A stretch of DNA of 35,792 nucleotides from a virus. The stretch covers positions 1 through 35,792 of IMG/VR virus record IMGVR_UViG_3300035661_000186; one strand, 5' to 3'. The notes beneath the pieces are model-generated. The model was not told the DNA's origin. It saw only the letters and a list, made by a program, of their open reading frames with translations, and made no database searches. Shown here one piece after another: positions 12,647 to 18,596 of the stretch. How positions within the stretch are numbered: the first letter of the stretch is position 1; each line of letters starts with the position of its first letter. Made by a program: the position numbers and the translations under genes.

Positions 12647-12813
12647 TAGTATTTATAGATAGCAGCGAGGGCAGTTCGTCGAAATAAGACGTTTGTTTAA
12701 GGTAGCCAATGGAAGACCCCATATGGGAATTGGTAAATATCGGGACTTACGAGTTGATATCCGGTTGGGAACACATTAAACGACTGAGCGACCTGGCCTA
12801 TCTATAAATACTA
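12647..12813 (+). ncRNA. Stem-bounded structured RNA 5 (16 bp terminal stem)
   Basis: Bases 12647-12662 and 12798-12813 form a perfect 16 bp stem. Within it, CAGTTCGT pairs with ACGACTG around a bulge, and two hairpins follow: CCAAT…CCCATATGGG…ATTGG, and ATATC…ACT-TACG-AGT…GATAT. There is no open frame. It fills the space between tRNA-Gln and tRNA-Asp. Confidence 0.6.
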
Positions 12814-12817
12814 TTTT

Positions 12818-12894
12818 GGATTGTTAGCTCAGTTGGTTAGAGCGCTGCCCTGTCACGGCAGAGGTCACGGATTCGAGTTCCGTACAGTCCGCCA
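12818..12894 (+). tRNA. tRNA-Asp (anticodon GTC)
   Basis: The acceptor is GGATTGT/ACAGTCC, discriminator G, the anticodon stem CTGCC/GGCAG with loop CTGTCAC, and CCA is encoded. It starts five bases after the preceding terminal stem. Confidence 0.95.
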
Positions 12895-12906
12895 GAAAAA
12901 ATAGAC

Positions 12907-12935
12907 TTGACTTTGTATGCTTAACGGCGTATAAT
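12907..12935 (+). promoter_or_regulatory. Sigma70 promoter of the ro60 unit
   Basis: TTGACT (12907-12912) and TATAAT (12930-12935) are 17 bases apart. The transcript runs through a structured leader into the Ro60 gene and then the Y RNA-like gene. Confidence 0.9.
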
Positions 12936-12953
12936 ATTATTTTAAGTCGCAGT

Positions 12954-13222
12954 AATTTGATTAGTACTTCTATAGCGTAGAAATAGGATACTTCTTATTA
13001 TAGGCAGTAGCAAAACTCGTTTCGTAACCATTAGGGAGTATAAACATAAGGTTGCAGCTCCTAATTCGAATATTCTTAGGGTGCTAATCAAATTTAAGGA
13101 TTCCGTGGCGTGTTAAAACGAGTTCATCATTCGGAGATAAATCCTCGTTTTAGCTATGTTCCCGGTAAAGTTTAAAATTGTGGTGTTAATATTAGTTACT
13201 TCAATCGCCTGATTATCTATAA
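12954..13222 (+). ncRNA. Structured leader or separate RNA upstream of ro60
   Basis: AATTTGATTAG (12954-12964) pairs with CTAATCAAATT (13084-13094), enclosing 119 gene-free bases. A second hairpin, 13112-13122 with 13144-13154 (core TAAAACGAG/CTCGTTTTA), follows. A third (ATATTAGTT/AACTAATAT, about 13183-13232) ends just before the protein start. It could be a regulatory leader of ro60 or an additional Ro60-bound RNA. Confidence 0.5.
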
Positions 13223-13263
13223 AAACTAATATGCATGTTCCCAATTCTCAATATGGAAAGAAA

Positions 13264-14580
13264 ATGTCAAGCCTGAATAAAAAAGCAAATACTCGTACTG
13301 AAATGACTCACGAAGGTGCTATGGTACGTCCTATCAGTGCAGAAGCACAACTAGAGCGTATGACCCTGGCCGCAATGCTATGGGAAGATACCTTCTATGT
13401 AGATGGGGTTACTTTAGCTGAAAAAATCAAGGAACTTGTAGTTAAAGTTCCTACTGACAAAGTACAGGCGCTTGCTGTGAAAGCACGTACTGAATTTAAA
13501 CTTCGTCATATCCCACTGCTATTAGCCCGTGAATTGGCTCGTGGTGGACGGCTGACCGCATCTGGTCTGGATGCTGTAATTCAGCGTGCAGATGAAATGG
13601 GCGAGTTTATGTCTCTGTACTGGTCTGAGGGTAAGACCGCAGTTTCTGCACAAGTGAAAAAAGGTCTTGCAAAAGCCTTCGTTAAGTTTAATGAGTATCA
13701 GCTTGCTAAGAATGATAAAAACTCTGCTGCAGTATCGGTACGTGATGTGATGTTTATTTCGCATCCAAAGCCTACTAATGATGCCCAGGCTGAGATGTTC
13801 AAGCGTGTAGCTAATAAAGAGTTAAAAACTCCTGACACTTGGGAAGTAGCTCTTTCAGCCGGAGCAGATAAAAAAGAAACCTTTAGCCGTTTAATGGAAG
13901 AAGGTAAATTGGGTGCGCTTGCGTTCCTTCGTAATTTGCGTAATATGATTAACGCAGGAATTACTGAAAAAGAAATTCGTGCATATGCCCGTAATTTGAA
14001 CGTAGATATGGTTCTGCCATTCCGCTACGTTTCGGCAGCTAAGATCGTTCCACAACTGGAAGATATGCTGGAAGAAATGATGCTACGTTCACTGGAACAT
14101 GCTCCTAAACTTCCAGGTCGTACAGTGCTTATGGTTGATGTATCTGGGTCTATGTGGCATGGTACTGTTAGTGCTAAGTCAGACCTAACCCGTTTCGATG
14201 CAGCAGCTGCACTAGCTATGATGGCTCGTGAAATATGCGAAGAAGTAGCAGTATATACTTTTAGCAATTGCCTAGTTAAAGTTGCCCCTCGTCGCGGATT
14301 TGCAGTAAGCGAGTTACTATCTAACTCGCAAGTACATGGCGGGACTTACTTAGGTAACGCTATGCAAGAGTTAAATATTTATGAGACGTATGATCGTGTA
14401 ATTGTTTTCACGGATGAGCAATCTGCAGATATAGTCCCTAATCCAAAAGGTAAAGGTTATATTCTTAATGTAGCGTCTTATGAGAATGGTATTAACTCTG
14501 GTGCATATACTACTATTACCGGCTTCTCAGAAGCTGCTTTAGAGTATATTCGCCTAAGCGAAAAATCTAGCGAAAGCTAG
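13264..14580 (+). CDS. rsr: Ro60/Rsr-like TROVE domain RNA-binding protein
   Basis: The 438-residue protein has the two-part Ro60 architecture. Residues about 1-270 are the helical TROVE ring (THEGAMV near the start, then LLLARELARGGRLTASGLDA). Residues about 280-435 are a von Willebrand A fold with the metal-ion site DVSGS (Asp292, Ser294, Ser296) and VIVFTDEQ. Ro60 binds Y RNAs on its outer surface and misfolded RNA ends in its ring; in bacteria it works with PNPase in RNA maturation and decay. I chose ATG 13264, preceded by GGAAAG; ATG 13231 has no ribosome-binding site. A Y RNA-like gene lies directly downstream. Confidence 0.9.
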   Translation: MSSLNKKANTRTEMTHEGAMVRPISAEAQLERMTLAAMLWEDTFYVDGVTLAEKIKELVVKVPTDKVQALAVKARTEFKLRHIPLLLARELARGGRLTASGLDAVIQRADEMGEFMSLYWSEGKTAVSAQVKKGLAKAFVKFNEYQLAKNDKNSAAVSVRDVMFISHPKPTNDAQAEMFKRVANKELKTPDTWEVALSAGADKKETFSRLMEEGKLGALAFLRNLRNMINAGITEKEIRAYARNLNVDMVLPFRYVSAAKIVPQLEDMLEEMMLRSLEHAPKLPGRTVLMVDVSGSMWHGTVSAKSDLTRFDAAAALAMMAREICEEVAVYTFSNCLVKVAPRRGFAVSELLSNSQVHGGTYLGNAMQELNIYETYDRVIVFTDEQSADIVPNPKGKGYILNVASYENGINSGAYTTITGFSEAALEYIRLSEKSSES

Positions 14581-14587
14581 TAAAGCC

Positions 14588-14772
14588 CTAAACCGAAAGG
14601 TTTAGGTACAAACTTTATAGCGGCAGAAATAGATACTTCACTTCTAATGACGGGGTCGTTGGTTCGAATCCAACCTGAGGCCGAAAGCCAAAGTAGCTCA
14701 GTGGTAGAGCGCGAAAAATCTCTATTTCGAATTATTCTTAAAGTTTGTACCTAAACCTTAGCATAGGTTTTT
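14588..14772 (+). ncRNA. yrlA: Y RNA (YrlA-like) with tRNA-mimicking domain
   Basis: A perfect 21 bp stem (14597-14617 with 14739-14759) leads to an internal loop, a second stem GAAATAGA/TCTATTTC (14626-14633 with 14721-14728), and a tRNA-like module in permuted order. First comes a T-arm, GTTGG-TTCGAAT-CCAAC (14658-14674). A closed GGC/GCC end follows in place of the open acceptor, then a D-arm, GCTC-AGTGGTA-GAGC (14696-14710). This matches bacterial YrlA RNAs, where the tRNA-like part sits on the Ro60-binding stem. The only partly paired acceptor and missing CCA argue against a real tRNA. A 5' hairpin (CCTAAACC-GAAA-GGTTTAGG, 14588-14607) competes with the long stem. Confidence 0.85.
14753..14772 (+). 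terminator. Weak terminator at the end of the Y RNA-like gene
   Basis: AAACCT (14753-14758) pairs with AGGTTT (14765-14770), followed by a short T run. It uses the same bases as the long stem, so termination and stem formation compete. Confidence 0.45.
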
Positions 14773-14779
14773 AAATAAT

Positions 14780-14870
14780 GGAAGATTGGCAGAGTGGCCG
14801 ATTGCATTTGTTTGCTAAACAAACGTTCGGGGAAACCCTTACCGCTGGTTCGAATCCAGCATCTTCCGCC
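14780..14870 (+). tRNA. tRNA-Ser (anticodon GCT)
   Basis: This is a type II tRNA with acceptor GGAAGAT/ATCTTCC, discriminator G, anticodon loop TTGCTAA, a long variable arm (CGGGGAAACCC), T-loop TTCGAAT and an encoded CCA. Confidence 0.95.
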
Positions 14871-14917
14871 ACCCAAGATTTGGCCTGCGCCAAACCTCGA
14901 CAAAATAAGGACTAATA

Positions 14918-15073
14918 ATGACTAAAGCCGATGAAGTACAAGCAATTCTGAATCATGTTAAAGCACCCTATAACCAGCCCTTTAACCTTGGTGCTGGTAT
15001 TAAGTGTAAATCCAAATCTCGCGCTTGGTTTCAAGTAGGTAAGGATAATAATGGACGTAAGAAGTCCAAGTAG
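14918..15073 (+). CDS. Small basic hypothetical protein, 51 residues
   Basis: ATG 14918 has AAGGA upstream. The protein begins MTKADEVQAILNHVKAPYNQ and ends in a basic tail (NNGRKKSK). A hairpin (TTTGG/CCAAA, 14878-14893) lies between the tRNA and the gene. The family is unknown. Confidence 0.7.
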   Translation: MTKADEVQAILNHVKAPYNQPFNLGAGIKCKSKSRAWFQVGKDNNGRKKSK

Positions 15074-15100
15074 GCTAATCTATCATATAAGGAGGATATT

Positions 15101-15112
15101 ATGCGAATGTAA
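15101..15112 (+). CDS. Three-codon minigene (Met-Arg-Met)
   Basis: ATG CGA ATG TAA follows AAGGAGG (15089-15095), the strongest ribosome-binding site in the area. It stands alone between two real genes. It may be a translated leader or a drop-off minigene; it could also be the remnant of a lost gene. Confidence 0.3.
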   Translation: MRM

Positions 15113-15132
15113 ATAATTACAGGAGTATAATA

Positions 15133-15510
15133 ATGTCTAGAACTTATCGCCGTCGCCGCTATCGTCAGTACTGGAATAGTGATGATCCTCTTTTAGCTTT
15201 TAATGCATTTGAAAAAGATATTGTATGGCAAGATGTGGACTATATTAAGGAACATCATTGCTATACAGCAATTCTTGGATACACAGTGAAGTACAAAAAA
15301 GGGAGCAAAACTGGGCGTAAAATGGTTGCAATTGCTAATAGTGATGCTGCAACTATTAGACATAAAGAACCAGGTCCAGGGTGGTTTCGTACTGAATCTA
15401 CACAAGCACCCTATCGTAGAAGAGCAAGAGATTTAATTCAGCAGTACCTAAATGGCACTATTGAAGATGTAGTATTAGAGTCCATGCCGTATTTAGAGTA
15501 TTGGACTTAG
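15133..15510 (+). CDS. Basic hypothetical protein, 125 residues
   Basis: ATG 15133 follows AGGAG. The N-terminus is very basic (MSRTYRRRRYRQYW), then comes a beta-rich central part (CYTAILGYTVKYKKG) and a second Arg cluster (YRRRARDLI). This suggests nucleic-acid binding, which is inference. It ends six bases before tRNA-Ser. Confidence 0.75.
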   Translation: MSRTYRRRRYRQYWNSDDPLLAFNAFEKDIVWQDVDYIKEHHCYTAILGYTVKYKKGSKTGRKMVAIANSDAATIRHKEPGPGWFRTESTQAPYRRRARDLIQQYLNGTIEDVVLESMPYLEYWT

Positions 15511-15516
15511 AATAAT

Positions 15517-15607
15517 GGAGGGGCAATCCGACTGGTGACGGAAGCGCTCTTGAAAAGCGTCGAGGCCTAATAAGCCCTTGTGGGTTCAACTCCGACCCCC
15601 TCCGCCA
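15517..15607 (+). tRNA. tRNA-Ser (anticodon TGA)
   Basis: This is a type II tRNA with acceptor GGAGGGG/CCCCTCC, discriminator G, anticodon stem GCGCT/AGCGT with loop CTTGAAA, a long variable arm, T-loop TTCAACT and an encoded CCA. Confidence 0.95.
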
Positions 15608-15645
15608 GATAAAAGTTAATGAAGTACGCACACTGCTATAGATGA

Positions 15646-15769
15646 GGGGTAGTGATTCGATACTACCATTTTAAAGTTGTCTACTTGCCCGTCCGAAAAA
15701 GACGCGGAAAACTATTAGAGAAAGAGGTTCAAATCCTCGGGACTGGTAGACAGCTTTAAAATGGTAGTA
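15646..15769 (+). ncRNA. Stem-bounded structured RNA 6 (24 bp terminal stem)
   Basis: Bases 15661-15684 pair with 15746-15769 over 24 positions with one G-T, the longest stem in the window. The 61 bases inside contain a T-arm-like hairpin GAGG-TTCAAAT-CCTC and GTC/GAC. A 5' hairpin GGTAGT-GATTCGAT-ACTACC (from 15648) uses the same bases as the left arm, as in the Y RNA gene. It lies between tRNA-Ser and tRNA-Cys. Confidence 0.6.
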
Positions 15770-15772
15770 AAT

Positions 15773-15843
15773 ATTGGGATGGCCGAGAGGTTAGGCAGTT
15801 GACTGCAAATCTTCCTACACCAGTTCGAATCTGGTTCCCAATT
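15773..15843 (+). tRNA. tRNA-Cys (anticodon GCA), CCA not encoded
   Basis: The acceptor is ATTGGGA/TCCCAAT, the anticodon loop CTGCAAA, and the T-stem ACCAG/CTGGT with loop TTCGAAT. The anticodon stem (GTTGA/TCTTC) has two T-T mismatches, so folding or function may be weak. Confidence 0.82.
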
Positions 15844-15877
15844 CTCAATTCTTAACTCTCAATTACAAGGAAAACAA

Positions 15878-16078
15878 ATGTCAGAGAATATTTTAGATGA
15901 TATTAAAGTATTGGAATCAATGTGTTTTGCTATTGAGAAAAGGCTTCCTAGAATGTTCTCAAATAATTACGAGACAGTAGAAAGCAGGACACGTTTAGAG
16001 CTTTATGGTGTTAGATGTAAACTAGCAAGTATCTCTGAGTTTGCAAAACAACACAGTGTAAAATATACGGAAAATTAG
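15878..16078 (+). CDS. Small helical protein, 66 residues, overlapping a tRNA
   Basis: ATG 15878 follows AAGGAAAA. The product begins MSENILDDIKVLESMCFAIE and is helical throughout. Its TAG stop lies ten bases inside the next tRNA, sharing the acceptor strand. The family is unknown. Confidence 0.7.
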   Translation: MSENILDDIKVLESMCFAIEKRLPRMFSNNYETVESRTRLELYGVRCKLASISEFAKQHSVKYTEN

Positions 16079-16142
16079 GCTAGAGGTAAACCGAGTGCTT
16101 CATACGCACTTCTCCCAAGTTCGACCCTTGGATTTTCCACCA
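16069..16142 (+). tRNA. tRNA with anticodon CAT (Met or Ile2), copy 3
   Basis: The acceptor is GGAAAAT/ATTTTCC, the anticodon stem AGTGC/GCACT with loop TTCATAC, the T-loop TTCGACC, and A73 plus CCA are encoded. Its start overlaps the preceding gene end. Confidence 0.92.
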
Positions 16143-16148
16143 AATAAT

Positions 16149-16226
16149 GGCCTCCTAGCTCAATTGGAATAGAGCACCTCGCTACGGACGAGGAGGTTGG
16201 GGATTCGAATTCCTCGGAGGTCACCA
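16149..16226 (+). tRNA. tRNA-Arg (anticodon ACG)
   Basis: The acceptor is GGCCTCC/GGAGGTC, the anticodon stem CCTCG/CGAGG with loop CTACGGA, the T-loop TTCGAAT, and CCA is encoded. It needs host TadA to form inosine at position 34. Confidence 0.95.
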
Positions 16227-16232
16227 AATAAT

Positions 16233-16307
16233 TCCGGACTAGCTCAGTGGTAGAGCAGTGTGTTGATAACGCATTGGTCACTGGTTCAAATCCAGTGTCC
16301 GGAACCA
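16233..16307 (+). tRNA. tRNA-Ile (anticodon GAT)
   Basis: The acceptor is TCCGGAC/GTCCGGA, the anticodon loop TTGATAA, the T-loop TTCAAAT, and A73 plus CCA are encoded. The anticodon stem uses two G-T pairs. Confidence 0.93.
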
Positions 16308-16321
16308 AAGAATTCTAAGAT

Positions 16322-16392
16322 GTGGCCGTATTGTAACGGTAGCAACCTCTCTTGTGACGTGAGTAGTATGGGTTCAAGCCCCATCGGCCACC
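16322..16392 (+). tRNA. tRNA-His (anticodon GTG), CCA not encoded
   Basis: The acceptor is GTGGCCG/CGGCCAC, the anticodon loop TTGTGAC, and the T-loop TTCAAGC. One mismatch lies in the anticodon stem. CCA must be added. Confidence 0.9.
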
Positions 16393-16416
16393 TCTTAGAG
16401 TTTTAAAAGATTAAAT

Positions 16417-16490
16417 GCAGGTAAGCTCAAGGTGAGACGCCAGCCTTCCAAGCTGCGCTGAGTGGAGTTCGACTCTCCCTACCTGCTCCA
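16417..16490 (+). tRNA. tRNA-Gly (anticodon TCC)
   Basis: The acceptor is GCAGGTA/TACCTGC, discriminator T, the anticodon stem CAGC/GCTG with loop CTTCCAA, the T-loop TTCGACT, and CCA is encoded. Confidence 0.95.
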
Positions 16491-16497
16491 AATTAAT

Positions 16498-16572
16498 AGT
16501 CGGTTAGCTCAGTGGCAGAGCGCTTGTCCTACAAACAAGAAGTCGAGATCTCGGAACTCTCACCGACTACCA
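16498..16572 (+). tRNA. tRNA-Val (anticodon TAC)
   Basis: The acceptor is AGTCGGT/ACCGACT, the anticodon stem CTTGT/ACAAG with loop CCTACAA, and CCA is encoded. The T-loop reads CTCGGAA, away from consensus. Confidence 0.9.
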
Positions 16573-16573
16573 A

Positions 16574-16649
16574 GGAGCTTTAGCTGATGTGGTCATAGCG
16601 GCGGTTTGAAGAACCGTTGAAACTGGTTCGATTCCAGTAGGCTCCACCA
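16574..16649 (+). tRNA. tRNA-Phe (anticodon GAA)
   Basis: The acceptor is GGAGCTT/AGGCTCC, the anticodon loop TTGAAGA, the T-loop TTCGATT, and A73 plus CCA are encoded. Only one base separates it from tRNA-Val. Confidence 0.95.
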
Positions 16650-16660
16650 AGGATATAACA

Positions 16661-17194
16661 ATGTTTAATACGTTTTTTATTAGTGATACCCATTTTGGAC
16701 ACAAAAATAGCCTTAGTTTTCTACGCTCTGATGGAGTTACGAAACTAAGGCATTTTTCTTCGGTTGAAGAAATGGATGAAACTATGGTGAAAAATTGGAA
16801 TGAAAAAGTATCCCCAAAGTCAAAAGTCTATCATCTAGGGGATGTTGCTATGAGCCATAAAGAACTGCCTATTCTAGGTAGACTTAATGGTGAAAAAATA
16901 CTTATCAAAGGCAATCATGATACTGGTAAGCTATCACAGTACATGAAATATTTTAAAGATGTGCGTGGAAGTCACCAGATTGATAAGTTGCTACTTACTC
17001 ATATTCCAGTCCACAGATTAAGTATTGGAAAGCATAGAGCTAATATTCATGGGCATACCCATGATAACATAGTTAGGCATGAATTTCCGCCATATGAGCA
17101 CGATGAAGCATATCTATGTGTATGTGTAGAACAAATCAATTATACACCTATTTCACTAGCAGAAATTAATGAGATACTAAAAAATAGATCTTGA
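16661..17194 (+). CDS. Second metallophosphoesterase, 177 residues
   Basis: The protein has the short phage/YfcE-like version of the calcineurin fold: SDTHFGH (Asp9, His11, His14), YHLGDVA near 58, KGNHD near 84, LLTHIP near 112 and HGHTH near 130. It should be a di-metal phosphatase; the substrate (nucleotide, protein or RNA end) is unknown. It is shorter than and clearly different from the one at 10611. ATG 16661 follows AAGGATA. Its stop lies within the next promoter. Confidence 0.88.
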   Translation: MFNTFFISDTHFGHKNSLSFLRSDGVTKLRHFSSVEEMDETMVKNWNEKVSPKSKVYHLGDVAMSHKELPILGRLNGEKILIKGNHDTGKLSQYMKYFKDVRGSHQIDKLLLTHIPVHRLSIGKHRANIHGHTHDNIVRHEFPPYEHDEAYLCVCVEQINYTPISLAEINEILKNRS

Positions 17195-17219
17195 TTTTAT
17201 AAGTATATTAGTGTATAAT
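17191..17219 (+). promoter_or_regulatory. Sigma70 promoter overlapping a stop codon
   Basis: TTGATT (17191-17196) and TATAAT (17214-17219) are 17 bases apart. The -35 box contains the phosphoesterase stop. It drives tRNA-Trp and the genes at 17377-18246. Confidence 0.85.
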
Positions 17220-17257
17220 AGTATTTTAAGTCGAGGAAAAACTGCAATATTTAACTA

Positions 17258-17341
17258 CTACCGATTCGCATAGCGGCGATTGCATTGGTCTCCAAAACCA
17301 ACGACGTAAGTCCACAGGGGTTCGAGTCCCTTATCGGTAGC
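17258..17341 (+). tRNA. tRNA-Trp (anticodon CCA) with a long variable arm
   Basis: The acceptor is CTACCGA/TCGGTAG, extendable to 8 bp, the anticodon stem TTGGT/ACCAA with loop CTCCAAA, and the T-loop TTCGAGT. The variable region is 14 bases and forms GAC-GTAA-GTC, a type II feature not normal for tRNA-Trp. The discriminator is C and CCA is incomplete in the gene. Confidence 0.8.
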
Positions 17342-17376
17342 CCTATATTAACTTTCTAACAACAAAAGGCAATAGA

Positions 17377-17661
17377 ATGAAAATTTACTTTGGACAAATT
17401 ACTGGTGAATACCTTGAATCTCGCGTAAAAGATAATGTTACTATGTTTATGCATGAAGGTAGGGCGTATGAGTACGCACTAGATATTAACTCAGACTATA
17501 TAACAATTACTGATACAATTGGCCGTACAATTCCATTTGATATGAATGATATTGGTAGTTTGTGCAGTGCACTAATACCTGTAATCGAGATCGCACATGC
17601 AACTAAAGAGTATAATGCACTGTGCGAAAGAATTGAGAATACTAATATTGTATGCGTATAG
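17377..17661 (+). CDS. Hypothetical protein, 94 residues
   Basis: ATG 17377 follows AAAGGCAA. The first half looks beta-rich (MKIYFGQITGEYLESRVKDN) and the second helical (SALIPVIEIAHATKEYNALC). I recognise no family. It overlaps the next gene by ten bases. Confidence 0.7.
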   Translation: MKIYFGQITGEYLESRVKDNVTMFMHEGRAYEYALDINSDYITITDTIGRTIPFDMNDIGSLCSALIPVIEIAHATKEYNALCERIENTNIVCV

Positions 17662-17891
17662 CACTAACAAATATTAATCCACTAAAAGATTTAATTGATA
17701 TTCTTCCAGAAGTTGCGAAACCACTTCTGGAAGAAGATTTGTCGCGTATATCTTTGATGTTATCAGCAGGAGGTGTTATTTGCGAAACTGAGGATGAAGT
17801 TGTGGATGCACTAAGACTCTTAGAAGAGTTAAAGGTAGTAGAACTATCTTACTTACCAAATAATACAATATCTATAAGGAAACTAATATGA
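17652..17891 (+). CDS. Hypothetical protein, 79 residues
   Basis: The helical protein begins MRIALTNINPLKDLIDILPE and resembles a winged-helix layout at its end (DEVVDALRLLEELKVVELSY), which would fit a DNA-binding role; this is only a suggestion. It starts inside the preceding gene and ends in an ATGA overlap with the next. Confidence 0.65.
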   Translation: MRIALTNINPLKDLIDILPEVAKPLLEEDLSRISLMLSAGGVICETEDEVVDALRLLEELKVVELSYLPNNTISIRKLI

Positions 17892-18001
17892 AACAAGTAG
17901 TAAAAGAAAAAGAATCGCATAAGGGGTTCAATAAGTGCGATTTTAGCATTAAAGCCCGCGCGCATGATAAAAAGGGGAATCTTATTTGGAAACAGGCATA
18001 A
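17888..18001 (+). CDS. Small basic protein, 37 residues
   Basis: This is an ATGA overlap start (17888). The product begins MKQVVKEKESHKGFNKCDFS and is Lys rich. Its TAA overlaps the next ATG (TAATG). The tight coupling on both sides is the main support. Confidence 0.65.
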   Translation: MKQVVKEKESHKGFNKCDFSIKARAHDKKGNLIWKQA

Positions 18002-18246
18002 TGCTATACCTAATTTTTGCACTAGCAACATCATTAACTGCCCTAATTATTCTCATTAGGCCCGTTTTAAAGCTAATTGAAAAGGATCATCCATTAAGTG
18101 TAGTTATACAAAATAAGTTTATAACGTATTTTACGTTCTTTATACTTACTATGTTAGCCGCACCCCTATTGATTATAATTACAATTATTCCAGATTTGGG
18201 TGAGCGTTTTAAAGTATCTCTTGAAGAATCTTTAAGCGCAGTATGA
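18001..18246 (+). CDS. Small membrane protein with two transmembrane segments
   Basis: ATG 18001 overlaps the preceding stop; a TTG 15 bases earlier is less likely. Hydrophobic segments at about 2-24 (LYLIFALATSLTALIILI) and 46-66 (FFILTMLAAPLLIIITIIP) predict an inner-membrane hairpin. The function is unknown; holin or host-membrane modification are options. Confidence 0.7.
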   Translation: MLYLIFALATSLTALIILIRPVLKLIEKDHPLSVVIQNKFITYFTFFILTMLAAPLLIIITIIPDLGERFKVSLEESLSAV

Positions 18247-18252
18247 CCACAC

Positions 18253-18281
18253 TTGACTTCTTTGCTTAATCTTGCTATAAT
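18253..18281 (+). promoter_or_regulatory. Sigma70 promoter
   Basis: TTGACT (18253-18258) and TATAAT (18276-18281) are 17 bases apart. It drives gene 18312, the tmRNA and tRNA-Thr. Confidence 0.9.
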
Positions 18282-18311
18282 ATATTTTTAAATGATGAAA
18301 AAGGAAATAAA

Positions 18312-18584
18312 ATGAAGATTATGAACTTTACCTATACTAAACCTGATGGTAAAACTAGTAAGCGTACATTCGTATCTATTCGTTCACCATTCACAGATTA
18401 TTTTGGTGTAGATATTAGCGAATTGAGTGAAGAGGATCAAGCTATCTTTACTGCTGAAATGCAGAGTATTGAAGATGCTAAAACTAATGCTATTAATGAA
18501 CTAATGGCGGAGTTTGATGTAAAAAATAACTACCGTAAGTTTCTAGCAGAACGTATGTCTGATATTTCAGTAGAGGATATCTAA
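18312..18584 (+). CDS. Hypothetical acidic protein, 90 residues
   Basis: ATG 18312 follows AAAGGAAA. The product (MKIMNFTYTKPDGKTSKRTF…) is beta at first and then an acidic helix (SELSEEDQAIFTAEMQSIED). A perfect hairpin (GAGGATAT-CTA-ATATCCTC, 18573-18591) spans the stop codon and may attenuate or process the transcript before the tmRNA. Confidence 0.7.
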   Translation: MKIMNFTYTKPDGKTSKRTFVSIRSPFTDYFGVDISELSEEDQAIFTAEMQSIEDAKTNAINELMAEFDVKNNYRKFLAERMSDISVEDI

Positions 18585-18596
18585 TATCCTCAGTAA

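Noticed and set aside
14621-14728. A functional circularly permuted tRNA gene
   Set aside because: The acceptor halves (CTGAGGC and GCCAAAG) pair only partly, they are joined by a short closed loop, and no CCA end can be generated. The Y RNA interpretation explains the outer stem and the neighbouring Ro60 gene.
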